From Basidiobolus meristosporus CBS 931.73 (taxonomy: Eukaryota > Basidiobolomycota > Basidiobolomycetes > Basidiobolales > Basidiobolaceae), in contig MCFE01000981.1 in NCBI GenBank assembly GCA_002104905.1, forward strand, positions 1 to 22,143: a stretch of DNA of 22,143 nucleotides. The letters run 5' to 3'. Below, in pieces: positions 9,201 to 19,200 of the stretch (position 1 is its first letter; each line of letters begins with the position of its first letter). The translations under genes were made by a program, and so were the position numbers. Under the pieces are notes generated by a model. It ran no database searches. It saw only the letters and a list, made by a program, of their open reading frames with translations, and had not been told where the DNA came from.

Positions 9201-9915
9201 AAATCCAGTTCTATTAGCTGTATATGTGGATGATCTTATTATAGCTGCCAATAACCTAGAAACATTGGAAGAGACTAAATCCAGCCTATCTAAAGAGTTC
9301 AAGATGTCTGATCTAGGAGAACTCAGTTACTACTTAGGGATTAAGTTCTCCATAGACAGAAGTACCCAGACTATTACCCTAAGCCAATCCAAGTATATTC
9401 AAGATATACTAAAGAAGTACAAAATGGAAGACTGTAAACCAGCAGCTACCCCAATGGAGACAAACCTTAACTTGGTCAAAACTCAACCAAATCAAGGGAG
9501 CTTGGTGCCATCTGAAAGCCCTGACTTTCCCTATCAATCTAAGGTCGGCAGTCTGATGTATATCATGCTTGGAACACGTCCAGATATCTCATATTCAGTG
9601 GGAGTTGTCAGCCAACATAATCAGAACTATGGATCTGATCATATTGCAGCAGTTAAGCGGATTTTTAGATACCTAAAAGGAACTGCTGATATCTGCTTAA
9701 GATATACTTATAAGGATTCAGAACAAGATCTTATGGGATACTCTGATGCTGATTGGGGACAAAATTTAGAAGACAGAAGATCCACCACAGGATACACCTT
9801 TCTTTACTGTAAAGGAGCAATTTCATGGAATTCAATAAAGCAACCAACCATAGCACTTTCCACCACAGAGGCAGAGTATATGGCAGCCTGTGAAGCTACA
9901 AAAGAAGCAAGGTGA
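6232..9915 (+). pseudogene. copia gag-pol polyprotein, one frame with five in-frame stops, 3' end lost
   Basis: All segments share one frame. Gag: UBN2/copia-type domain (KLDGSNYQVWKVKMKMLL) and a CX2CX4HX4C zinc knuckle near 6937-6978. Protease: DSGA active site near 7096. Integrase: HHCC-type zinc region around 7498-7620, then the catalytic core with SDLCGPM, SDNGGEF and YSPQQNGVAE. Reverse transcriptase: DVKTAFLNGEL, SLYGLKQSPRAW and YVDD near 9226. RNase H: SDADW, DRRSTTGY and STTEAEY, then loss of roughly the last third of the domain. In-frame stops are at 6994-6996 (TAG, gag/pol boundary), 7732-7734 (TGA), 7765-7767 (TAA), 7996-7998 (TGA) and 8707-8709 (TAG). Translation probably starts at ATG 6232 inside the primer-binding site or at 6259. 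The gag-pol boundary TAG could in principle act by read-through, but the other four cannot be explained so. Confidence 0.9.
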
Positions 9916-9971
9916 TGATCTAAGTGACCAAGTTAGGTGAATATTTAGGTGGAAATAAAATTTTTACAACA
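9912..9971 (-). repeat. LTR fragment 'X' (minus orientation, first ~60 bp only)
   Basis: On the minus strand this is the first 60 bases of the family LTR, starting TGTTGTAAAAATTT at 9971. Its remainder is missing, cut at the junction with copia pol. It is followed directly by AGATC and the rest of a plus-oriented LTR, as expected if X had inserted into LTR E at the AGATC site; the left half of that arrangement has been lost. Confidence 0.7.
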
Positions 9972-10252
9972 AGATCATCACCTTCAAATCCTAGAGAATA
10001 CTGACCAAATTCCTTGTTGGGATTTACTTAGAATATTTACCCAGAATATGAAAATTCTCGAAGTTGTCCAAACAGCCCCAAACTTTGCACACATGTTCTT
10101 GGGACCTTTCTTAACCTATTCTACATGTTTGTAATGCCAAGACCAGGTAAAAGTATAAATACTACTTTTACATTCAATAAATCATTAAGTGAATACCACA
10201 TAATCTACTTGTCCTCCCAACCACTTCCAAAATCTCCAAGACTCTTACAACA
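9972..10252 (+). repeat. LTR 'E' (plus orientation), first ~50 bp missing
   Basis: This carries the family LTR from its AGATCATCACC point to ..TCTTACAACA. It contains the TATA hairpin and the AATAAA. It lacks the ~17-base insert of the 5' LTR and reads TACCCAGAATATGAAAATT like LTRs A and B, so it is a different subtype from the 5' LTR at 5880. The bases after it (GTTTT, 10253-10257) lie inside another reversed LTR, suggesting E had inserted into it. Confidence 0.75.
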
Positions 10253-10498
10253 GTTTTTACTTATTGATTTATTAATTGTGAAGGTGGTATTTGTACTTTT
10301 ACACGTTCTTGGCAAAACAAACTCATAATACACTTAAAGTATAAAGGGATCTTTGGACAACTTATCAAGTTTTCATATTCTGGGTACCTGATATTTTGGT
10401 AAAATGCTCCAAGTAAATACCAACAAGGGATTTGAGTGAAATACTCTAGGATTTGTAGGTTCAGTGAGTATTTAGGCGTAACTACAAAATCTATAACA
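10253..10498 (-). repeat. LTR remnant 'H' (minus orientation), diverged
   Basis: On the minus strand this starts TGTTATAGATTTTG at 10498 and follows the LTR through CTAGGATTTG, TTCATATTCTGGGTACC and the TATA segment. It breaks off at 10253 with about 50-55 bases of its 3' end missing. Many substitutions show it is older than E, consistent with being E's target. Confidence 0.65.
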
Positions 10499-10569
10499 CT
10501 ATTCAAGTATCCCCTTCTGACACCAGCTACAACATTAGCACTGTCAATTCACAACATTTCAACTATCTC

Positions 10570-10780
10570 AGATTATATTTTGATGAAACTATTCAAAATT
10601 GTCTAATAAGCCACCAACTTGAAACACATATATTTGGGATCCTCATAAACATATTTCATATGTGTGCTTTGTCAAGACTTGGTAAATGTACAAATACCAC
10701 CTTTCATTCCATATATTATTAAGCAAAAGCTACATAATCTACTTGCACCACCCATCACTTCCAACATCTCCAACATATAA
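10570..10780 (+). repeat. LTR remnant 'J' (plus orientation), diverged
   Basis: Aligns by eye with the 3' two thirds of the LTR: GATGAAAC..AATTGTC, a TTTGGGATCC stretch, TGGTAAATGTACAAATACCAC, ATTAAG, CTACATAATCTACTTG and CATCACTTCCAACATCTCCAA. The exact ends are blurred. With H, which lies just before it in reverse, it makes a second head-to-head LTR pair. Confidence 0.6.
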
Positions 10781-11488
10781 ACCACACACTCCAAATTGCT
10801 TCTTGTAGCCTTCCTCAAACAACTTTTTTCCAGTACATTCATAGTGCTCAAATAGAAGTACACACAGGTTTACCCAGCCACTTCAAACATTTAATATACC
10901 AGTCAACCAATGGCCCCGTAATTTGGACACAGCGAGTATATATATTGACGATGGTACAAAATATCACGGCCCCTTAATCGAGCGGAAAAGCGTGGCATAG
11001 CGGACAAAGACGGCTGTATAGCTAGCATCAATTCATTGTGATGAGCGATTGTTTTATAAGCGCACTCATAAGTAGGTGCATTGCTGTGCGATCAGAAGGT
11101 ACGACCAATGGCATGAAGTTTGTTTTCAACAATTACAGCTAGGGTTGGCAAGTCACATGATCTAATAGAAACTGGCACAATTTCGAGACTGTCCTGCAGT
11201 CATTGCGCACATGTTGGTCAGCGGAGCCACTGTCATCTGATTGGACAACATAAAAGATTGGCCAAATCCATTTATTTGGAGAACCTATGATGGTGACCTC
11301 TCTATTTTTGGACAGCCCAGTCATCAAAGCCTTTTTTTCTGAATAGCATCTTAGTCCTCCTTCTCCCAAAATCCCGCACCTTACTATTGCGCTATTACTT
11401 TATTAATTTTGCTAATTGTACCCGTATTAACCCATACATCACCTACCTTTAAATATCAGAATAGAGCGCGTATTGAGCTTTGACAGCG
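10781..11488. other. Intergenic stretch upstream of the PA-TM-RING gene
   Basis: About 700 bases without a supportable gene. The minus frame at 11139-11369 starts next to promoter sequence and shows no domain. A TTTAAATA motif near 11449 is a possible TATA element, about 40 bases before the ATG at 11489. Two GGCCCC(G/T)TAAT motifs near 10912 and 10968 are discussed under rejected items. Confidence 0.45.
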
Positions 11489-12755
11489 ATGAGATTGTGG
11501 AAGCTATATAGTACTTTGTTGTTGGGGATCGCCATTGGTCTTACTTCGTGTGTTCATGCAACCATAATTGTTTTGGTAATTGCACATTGCTCTCTTTGCA
11601 CCCTAATCTTCACTCACACCTTTGTTTTATTTTAAAATTAGTCTACAAACGATACGTACCAAGTATGTCCACATCCTTTGGTTGTGTTGGATTTCCTTCT
11701 GCTAACATTCTTTTCTCTAGGACCGCATTGCTGCCTTTGGCCCACGTCTTACTGAAAAAGGCATCAATGGAACCCTAATTCCGTTGGAGATGCTTGCACC
11801 TGAACTGAAGCATGCTTGCACAGTTGTGTCTCCACCAACCGTTACAGACTGGATAGCTCTAGTCGAAAGGGGAAAATGCTCTTTCATCGAAAAAGTTCGT
11901 AATATGCAAAAGTCAGGAGCTATCGCAGTAATTGTAGGAGATGCTGAGTTTGATAGCTTGGTAACGATGTATGCCTCAGGTAAGCTTGAAAAACTTGTTA
12001 GGATACCTTGGCTCTCTTACTCAAGACAACATATGGATTGGATAGGAGATACAACCGATGTGAAGATCCCATCTGTGTTTACTCAGCAGTCTCAATACAA
12101 GCAAATCCGATACCTCTCTCTGTTCCTAGATGAACCCATGCTAATCCGACTAACTAAGGATGACATGTTGGATTGGTAACAGTCTAGCAGCTCTTACTTT
12201 TCTGTAGCGCGCGATTAACTTTTTCTCCGGTTAGGCCCTTGCTGGACGTTATAATCGTTACACTGCTATCCCCTACTATCATGATGGCATTCATTTACGG
12301 CCTATGGAGATTTCGCCAAAGACAGCGCGAGAAGCGTGACCTAGCACCTGTAAGTGTTATATCGAATCTCCCCAAAAAGAAATTCTACAAGGAGAAAAGA
12401 AAGGGCAACGAACCACAAGAATGCGCCATTTGTCTGGAAGACTATATAGACGAGGATGAATTGCGTATCCTCCCGTGCAAACATGAGTTCCATGTTGAAT
12501 GCATTGGTAATTGGCATCCACCAGAGGCTTTACCCAAAGACAACAACTAACCATAGCATTTACCAATGAACCTAGATCCTTGGCTCACCACTCGTAAGAA
12601 ATTTGTAAGTACCAATGCACGCCGGTGATTGCCTATCATCATCTTTAGCGCTATCCCTAACATTTGCCCATTGAATCCAGTGCCCAATATGTAAGCAAGA
12701 CACTTGTCCTAGTGAAGATACACCGTTGCTCCCAATTCGGGAGGGGAACCCTTAG
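11489..12755 (+). CDS. PA-TM-RING E3 ubiquitin ligase (RNF13/GRAIL type)
   Basis: Seven exons: 11489-11575, 11642-11662, 11721-11979, 12046-12175, 12235-12506, 12576-12604, 12681-12755, giving 290 residues. Residues 1-24 are a signal peptide. A PA domain follows (FGPRLTEKGINGTLIPLEM ... VERGKCSFIEKVRNMQKSGA), lumenal in this family. The membrane segment lies at about 169-190, then a basic linker (RFRQRQREKR) and a complete RING-H2 at 229-270 (C229, C232, C247, H249, H252, C255, C267, C270). The product is expected in endosomal/vacuolar membranes, ubiquitinating membrane cargo. The RING is spread over three exons, and the second exon is only 21 nt. The third intron (11980-12045, 66 nt) has no stop and keeps the frame, so its retention would add 22 residues at the end of the PA domain. 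The C-terminal tail after the RING is short (20 residues). Confidence 0.88.
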
Positions 12756-13118
12756 ATCCATATTAATCTGTCCCCGGCTGACTGGCTTTTGCACTACTTT
12801 ATCTGCTGAGTTTAATTCCATCTCCCTAACGTCCACCTTAACTGTTTTCCATTGTTTTTAGTATTCTGACGAGTTGTACGTTTGTGTAAATAACTATTTC
12901 CCCGTCCCCGGCCCCGTCCACCCAACCAGCATCTACACCCTTTGTTTAAATCGAATGGAAAATATATTCGCTTGCTGTACACCATCTGTTGGAGCTATGC
13001 ATTCACTTGGTTTCATCTCAACATGTCGTATGTGCAAGGAGGTACTGATCAACCATGGCTACATGGTCACGTTTATTGCATAGATGAGTGAGGGGATAAG
13101 GATGAGGATGACCAATGC
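12756..13118. other. Convergent intergenic region
   Basis: 363 bases between the ends of the PA-TM-RING gene (plus) and the dehydrogenase gene (minus), so it should hold both 3' UTRs. The frame at 12874-13083 has no recognisable feature. No repeat or RNA gene seen. Confidence 0.5.
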
Positions 13119-14357
13119 TTAGTATTGATAGAAGCCACGACCGGACTTTTTACCCAACCAACCAGCGTCCACGTACTTCTTCAGAAGCACAGCGGGTCTG
13201 TACTTGGTGTCTCCAAGTTCGGTGTGAAGAACGCGCATGATGGCCAAGCAGGTGTCGAGCCCGATAAAGTCGGCGAGAGTAAGTGGGCCCATGGGGTTGT
13301 TGGTGCCGAGCTTCATGGTGGTATCGATATCTTCTTTGGTGGCGATTCCTTGTTCCAGTGCGATGACAGCCTCATTAATGTAGGGCATCAATAGTCTGTT
13401 GGCGATGAATCCAGGAACATCTTGACTGGTAGTTGTGACCTTGCCCATGGCTTGTGACAGCCCCAAGGTGGTTTTGAGGGTGTTTTCATCAGTGGCGAGA
13501 CCTGGAATAATCTCGACAAGCTTCATGACGGGCACTGGATTCATAAAATGCATTCCAATAACCTAGAGCATAGTTAGCCAGCATTCCTACCAGGTGGCGA
13601 GATTAATACTCAAACCTTTTCGGGGCGACTCGAAGCAGCGGCAATGTTGGTGATGCTGATACTGGATGTGTTGGTCGCAAGGATGGTTTCTGGTGTGGTA
13701 ACTTCAGAAAGGATCCCGAACAGCTTGCGCTTAAGGTCTACATTCTCCGAAACTGCCTGTTGCAAGGTTATTGAATGATTCTTGATGTTACGTTCGGAAT
13801 ATTGACCCTCACCTCGATAACAAAGTTGGCGGAGTTGAACTCTTCGACTTTTTCGGACCAGGTCATACGGCCCATGATTTCTTCCTTTTCCTCGCCAGTA
13901 AGTCTGCCTTTGGAGATGTCTTTATCCAACAGAGCCTCTAAATGAAACGAATTGGTATGTGTATCTGGATATACGTGGTACACCCAAGAGGGAACACTCA
14001 CGCAAAAATTTGCTGGATTTTTCAAGCTGGACGGGGTTCGCGTCAACGAAAGTCACTGGCACCTTGGCCATACGGGCAGCAACCAAACCGATTCCAGCAC
14101 CCATTTGGCCAGCGCCCAAGACTCCTACTCGTGAGATACCAAGCTTCGGGGAATTAGACGTGTATGTTAAGAAAGTGGACAACAGTCGGCCCACTTACGT
14201 CCTTTGCAGAGGGCTTAGCATTCTCGCATAAGGAACGAGTCGTATGGAGACGTGCCTAGATAGAGGTGGTTGGTTTGGTATTGGGGAGAAAGCTCAACTC
14301 AAAATATACCTTTGATACGGTGTTGCGGAGTGCAAAAAATGAGCGAGTGGTAGACAT
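13119..14357 (-). CDS. 3-hydroxyacyl-CoA dehydrogenase, probably mitochondrial
   Basis: Six exons on the minus strand: 14357-14310, 14255-14199, 14143-14002, 13937-13813, 13756-13616, 13562-13119, giving 318 residues. The first ~35 residues are Arg/Ser/Thr-rich and almost free of acids ([16 protein letters not shown]...), a likely mitochondrial presequence. The Rossmann fold begins at 38 with GAGQMG (45-50) for NAD. Catalytic residues of the HADH family are present with the family's spacing: S155 in NTSSISI, H176 in HFMNPVP, E188 and N226. The C-terminal helical domain ends GRGFYQY. It oxidises L-3-hydroxyacyl-CoA to 3-ketoacyl-CoA in fatty-acid beta-oxidation; a bacterial-type 3-hydroxybutyryl-CoA role is also possible, since the families are close. 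There is no SKL-like peroxisomal signal. A 23-bp repeat lies just upstream of the start. Confidence 0.9.
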
Positions 14358-14395
14358 GGTAAAGCTTTGACGAAGCAGAGATTCCTGTCAGGATA

Positions 14396-14450
14396 GGGAG
14401 GTTTAGATATATATTACAGGGAGGTTTAGATATATATTACAGGGAGGTTT
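14396..14450. repeat. 23-bp direct tandem repeat upstream of the dehydrogenase start
   Basis: Two perfect copies of a 23-bp unit (14396-14418 and 14419-14441, beginning GGGAGGTTTAGATATAT) plus a 9-base third start. The array lies 39 bases before the ATG at 14357 on the minus strand. Each unit holds an ATATATAT stretch, so the array supplies repeated TATA-like sequence to this promoter. Confidence 0.85.
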
Positions 14451-14794
14451 TTATGCCCCAAGGCATATCGCTATTGAGCCTAATCCCCACCATGGAGCAA
14501 TATGAATCGTGGGAAAGTCGGAAAGCCCTCAAACAATCACGTTACTTAAAAACCATCCGAAAGATTCCCTAATCGCCTCTAAATGTGCGACATTTGAAAA
14601 GGCCTATATTAAATTCAGTTCTCACGATCCGAAGACCGATCAAATCGAGTTGGTCTAATGCCAGATTTAAGCAAGCATCGTAAGTCGCCGTTTAAAGCGT
14701 TTCGTGGATGTATCATCAAAAGTTGCAGTTTAATACATTTTGTGGATGTTTCTATTAACGATCGGGTGGCTATATTAGGATTTAGTTACATGTT
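14451..14794. other. Region between two minus-strand genes
   Basis: 344 bases: upstream region of the dehydrogenase gene and 3' region of the Cys-rich gene. The plus frame at 14658-14864 runs into the Cys-rich coding region and shows no domain. No other structure seen. Confidence 0.5.
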
Positions 14795-15634
14795 TTACGC
14801 TCTTTGCGGGGAGGGATTTAATGAGGGTTGGGGTGACCGGAAGCTTGAATTTAGCGAGGGCTGAGGTGACAGGAAGCTTGAATTTGGGCTTTGATCGGAA
14901 TTGCTCTTATTTAGATTGGCGATGGATGAGCTCAGCATCTGCTTGTAGTTTCTCATGCGGCGTCTGCGACGGAAATATATAAATGAAGCACAGAGCAGTA
15001 TAGCTACAAAGCAGCCTACACCAATCACGATATACACCCAGGTCGCAAGCGAGTGGTAAAGCTCCGAGTCGCTACTTGCTCGACAGACCCCCTCAAAACA
15101 GTCGGTTGACTGGCATTGGTGGCTATGCGAGCAGGATGAGCCTGAGGATAACAGCGCGACACACACCATGGTCGTGGGAGAACAAAAAGCGTTGCCCAGG
15201 CAGTTGTCATATTCGTAATTCGACACGTGGTCAATCTCGCAAGATTCACCCAGTGCTACTGATCTTGTGGAGCAGGTGCCTTGGAAGCACATAACGTCGG
15301 GTGCGCCCTGGCACACATCGCCTCTTGCCACAGAACAGCTCCCTCCCAGGGCAATCTGCATCAGGCATTTGGTTTGGTCGTAGGGGCAGTAGAAATTGTC
15401 TGGGCATAAGGGTAGGTCGTAGGGCTTGTTGTCGGCCGCATCATACTTGCATTGCTTCAGCACGCAGGTTTTGGTGGTCCCGTCGCACGTATACCTCTCG
15501 TCATTGCAGGGGCTCTTGACTGGGTTGGCTCGATAAACGCATGTCTCGTTGAGGTTGGGCAGCCCTTGGGCCTCGAGGGTGATGAGTAAAATGGAGAGCA
15601 AAACAAGCAGTGACCAGTCCCAGAATTTGTGCAT
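14795..15634 (-). CDS. Cys-rich type I membrane protein, function unknown
   Basis: 279 residues, single exon, start chosen at 15634 because it gives a signal peptide (MHKFWDWSLLVLLSILLITLEAQG); the frame is open to 15751 but the extra residues precede the signal. The ectodomain (about 25-190) is rich in cysteines in spaced pairs (CVYRANPVKSPC, CDGTTKTC, CPDNFYC, CSHSHQCQSTDC), typical of disulfide-bonded secreted modules. A membrane segment (ATWVYIVIGVGCFVAILLC) is followed by a strong stop-transfer run (FRRRRRMR) and a Ser/Pro/Asn-rich cytosolic tail of about 55 residues containing a duplicated SPQPSLN motif. The Cys spacing recalls what is sometimes labelled Dickkopf-like in fungal proteins, but I would not assign that. 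A surface receptor or wall-associated role is a guess. It is divergent from NMA111, with about 635 bases between starts. Confidence 0.78.
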   Translation of the reverse strand: MHKFWDWSLLVLLSILLITLEAQGLPNLNETCVYRANPVKSPCNDERYTCDGTTKTCVLKQCKYDAADNKPYDLPLCPDNFYCPYDQTKCLMQIALGGSCSVARGDVCQGAPDVMCFQGTCSTRSVALGESCEIDHVSNYEYDNCLGNAFCSPTTMVCVALLSSGSSCSHSHQCQSTDCFEGVCRASSDSELYHSLATWVYIVIGVGCFVAILLCASFIYFRRRRRMRNYKQMLSSSIANLNKSNSDQSPNSSFLSPQPSLNSSFRSPQPSLNPSPQRA

Positions 15635-16269
15635 TTTTCGTAGAGCTATGTAAGCAGACTCCGGAGCGCTGCCAATATTTAAAGAAAAAGCAATCAGCCC
15701 TGACCTCACCCATAGCTTAATCCGAAGATCTTGTATATTAAAGTGTAACATTGATTCCTAATACGCTCACTTCTCACAAAAATGTTCAAATGAGAACGAA
15801 GATAGCAATTTTCTACTTGATTCCCATTGAAAATGGTTTCCTTTTCAGCTAGCAAATATCCCGATTTGCCCAGTATCCAGTATTCTCCAATATCTCTGCT
15901 GGGTATTACTCCAATCACACCGTATGTCTGCCGCCTAACTGCTCAATTTGAGCTACGCCTTGTTTATCGTCGGTATCTTGGCCTTCTTTTCCCTTCTAAA
16001 ACCTCAGTGCAACCATGGGATTTCGTGAGCGTTATATAGGCGGATTCATGGGTCAAAATGAAACCTGCTGCTTTCGTTGAATACCGATAGTATGTACAAT
16101 GGCTTTCTAACCATAATTAGCGCGGATTTCAGTTGCTGAAACGCTTCTGCCAGGTCAATCAAACCAAACCTCACCCGTTGGTTCCCTTTCACTCCTAGCC
16201 TTCAGTCAGGTGCTGACAACACAAATACCTGCCTCACCCCTCATCGAAGCATGCTCTCTTGTATCAAAC
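15635..16269. promoter_or_regulatory. Divergent intergenic region between the Cys-rich gene and NMA111
   Basis: 635 bases that must hold both promoters. Open frames at 15706-15918 (minus) and 15827-16039 (plus) overlap and show no domain. A TTTAAATA on the minus strand near 15677 is a possible TATA element for the Cys-rich gene. The reading frame of NMA111 stays open upstream to 16210 but only from a GTG, so 16270 is the first ATG. Confidence 0.4.
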
Positions 16270-19200
16270 ATGATTCAAAATAAACCTTCAGAAGATAAGC
16301 GAAGAATGCTGGATATCAGCCTTCCAGCTCGAAGATTCGCAGGTATACCGCGTAGCCAAACTCTACCAACCTCGACCAAGAAAGTCGAGGATAGCAGTGC
16401 CAAGCTCTCCAACGATTTTTTCGCCTTTGCCCTGGCCCATTTCCCCAACTCCCAACAACCCAAGTGGCAAAAAACAATCGAGAAAAGAATAAAATCCGTG
16501 GTGTCAATCAAGTTCAGTTTGATCGAGTTTTTCGATACCGAAGGTATGAGCTGGTTGAAGTAAAGGGATCTCTTTCGTCTGAATCAAAAGCAAACCCCTT
16601 TCTTCAGAGCCGCTTAACTCGCAAGCAACGGGATTCATAGTAGACGCGAAGCGGGGGCTGATATTAACCAATAGGTATTTTACGGGCTTCTTAAATTATC
16701 CAAACAGTGGTCTGGCCACTTAGCCACTGGTTAGACATGTAGTCTCCCCTGGGCCTTTCGTTGGTGAAGCCATATTTCATGACTTGGAGGAAGTTGATGT
16801 GTTTCCGGTTTATCGGTTCGAGCATTTGCATTCACCCTCTCGTCTTACAGCCTGAACTCACAGCCATCTATGCTAGCGATCCTGTCCATGACTTTGGGTA
16901 AGTAGCCTGTGTATCCGAGGACGCAAGGTTGTTTGATACATTGGTTAGTGTAGCTTTCTTCGCTTCGATCCATCCAAGATCAAGTATATGCCCATCACCG
17001 AAATCCCGTTGGAGCCGTCCGCGGCCAAGGTGGGTTTGGAGATCCGTGTGATAGGCAACGACAACGGGGATCAGCTGTCTATCCTTGCGGGATGTATTTC
17101 CCAATTGCACCGGAATACCAGCATCTATGGGCCTGGCAACTACAGCGACTTCAAGTAGGGCGCCCATTGCTCTAATGTCGTTACCACCACTGACCTTTCG
17201 AAACAGCACGTTCTATTATCAGGCTGCCTCAAGTGCTAGCGGTGGTAGCTCCGGCAGCCCAGTAATCGACATTGATGGGAGAGCAGTCGCACTTCAATCT
17301 GGTATGGAGTGATGTGACCTCGTCTATGTGATCTCGCCTAACTGATGTCCATCGGCGCAGCCGGAAGCGATGAAGCGGCCAGTAATTACTATCTCCCTTT
17401 GGACCACGTAATTCGAGCCTTAAAGTGCATCCAAAACGGGGAGCCCATCACTAGAGGCACAATCCAAGTGAGATTTATGTGAGTCTCGCCCCGCTTGCAT
17501 TGCTGACCGAGGAGCTGACATGCTTCATGACCAGGTACGAACCGTTCAATGAGACGCGTAGGCTGGGGCTGCTCCCAGAGACGGAGAAAGCCATCCGAAT
17601 CACCTTCCCCGAGAGCAGGGGGATGCTTGTTGTTGCTTCCGTCATTCCAAATGGGCCAGCATTTGGATCCTTGGAGGAGGGGGATATATTGGTGAAGCTC
17701 AATGGAAACTACACGATCGATTTTACTCACCTGGAAGAGGTGTTGGATACCTCGGTGGGTGAGAAGGTTCAATTGACGATCGAGCGCGGGGACAGAATCA
17801 TGCATTTCGACATCGTTGTCCAGGACCTCCATTCGCTGTAAGTTTCGTGGCTTTTAGGCTTTGTTCACGTACTGATTCTTTGATGGAAGTACTCCCGATC
17901 GATACGTCATGATAGGCGGTGGTGTCTTCAACGAGCTCTCTTATCAGATTGCCATGAGCTACAAGATACCAGTAGGCGGGGTGTATGTTGCTGGGGGCTA
18001 CGGTATGTGGTTTGGAGGCGGGGTAGTCATCACCTCGGCCAACAACGAACCAACTCCTAACCTGGATGCATTCGTTGAGATCATGAAGCGAATCTCGGAT
18101 GGGGAGCATTTTCCAGTCAAGTACCACTACGCCGCAAATCGGAGAGACGTGAGGCTGAAGATTGTCCGAATGGAGCGTCACTGGTCGCCATTCAAGATCG
18201 CCGTCAAAGATGGTTAGCTAGCCTGGCCCTCTATGTATTTGCATGGTCTGACGCCTAACATTTCTAGACTCATCGGGTTACTGGCTATTCACCGACCTGG
18301 GCCCGCCGCCAGTACCCGAGCTCCGCCGTCGTGTAACCGCAGACATGTTGGCAAAAGATACTTGCCGATCCAATATGGATTTTATCCGTTCATTTGTCAA
18401 AATTAAGTATTATATGCCGCTGACGTTGGATGGGTTCCGACTCGTCAATGTAAGCGCTTCTTTCTGTCTTTCTTGGTGTCAATGATCCCTGACACACGGA
18501 TTTCAGACAGAGGGCTATGGCGTGATTGTAGACGCAACGAAGGGGATTGTTGTTGTCAGCCGCTCTCTAGTTCCGGTGTCTCTGGGTGACTTGACCATTA
18601 TTATTGCCGATTCAATCAAAATCCCTGGAAACATCGTGTATTTCCATCCCGAGCACAATCTTGTGTTCCTCTCGTACGACACCAACTTGGTGGATAAAGA
18701 TATTGTGAGAGATGTTAAGATCAGCGAGGTTCCGGTGGAGGACGGTGAGTACTTGCGCGCATGCCGCTTCGACCCATCAGCCAGTGACCGTTAGCTTCCT
18801 AGGGCAAGATTGCTATTTCTTCGGATTCAACCATTCCGATCTCCCGGTGCTCGTCAAGACGGCTGTATCGTACGTGAAGAACTATGGATTTAGCGAGAAT
18901 CATCCTCCTCGGTTCAAGTAAGCAGTTTTGAATGGCATTTACCTACGAAGCTCGAATCACATAACGCCACTCTGCAGAAGCGTGAACTTTGATGCAATTA
19001 CTCTTGGGTCGTCGGTGCCGTACACCTGTGACAACGGAGTCATTGTGGATGCTCAGGGACACGTTCAAGGCTTATTCCTGAACTACCTGGGATCAGCCGA
19101 TGACAACGGAAGCGAAAAGGAGATCCAGCTCGGGCTTCCCATCGATATCATACTCCCCATCCTGGACGATTTGAGAGATGGGAAGCATCCCACCCTCAGG

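Larger units (their letters stand above)
5880..9911 (+). mobile_element. Ty1/copia LTR retrotransposon, 3'-truncated and inactivated
   Basis: Order: 5' LTR (5880-6227), primer-binding site, gag, protease, integrase, reverse transcriptase, RNase H. That order, with integrase before reverse transcriptase, defines Pseudoviridae/Ty1-copia. The body is one uninterrupted frame of about 3.7 kb apart from five in-frame stops. The last part of RNase H, the polypurine tract and the element's own 3' LTR are missing: at 9911/9912 the pol frame runs straight into a piece of reversed LTR. The downstream LTR (9972-10252) belongs to a different subtype, so it is not the partner of the 5' LTR. The element cannot move on its own. 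Confidence 0.9.

Noticed and set aside
9912-10252. An LTR whose first ~58 bases had been inverted in place
   Set aside because: AGATCATC is present on both sides of the reversed segment, which simple inversion does not produce; a nested insertion with loss of one half fits better.
10905-11010. Two GGCCCC(G/T)TAAT motifs and AGCGGACA-like words, reminiscent of pogo/Tigger terminal repeats
   Set aside because: The motifs are in direct orientation about 55 bases apart, no inverted partner, TA duplication or transposase is visible, and the resemblance is too short.
12874-13083. 69-codon open frame between two convergent genes
   Set aside because: No domain, and its position in the expected 3' UTR region makes a gene unlikely.
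13125-14231. Several plus-strand open frames opposite the dehydrogenase gene
   Set aside because: They are antisense shadows of the coding exons and have no features of their own.
16210-16269. Longer NMA111 N-terminus starting at 16210
   Set aside because: That codon is GTG; the first ATG in frame is at 16270 and gives a family-like N-terminus.
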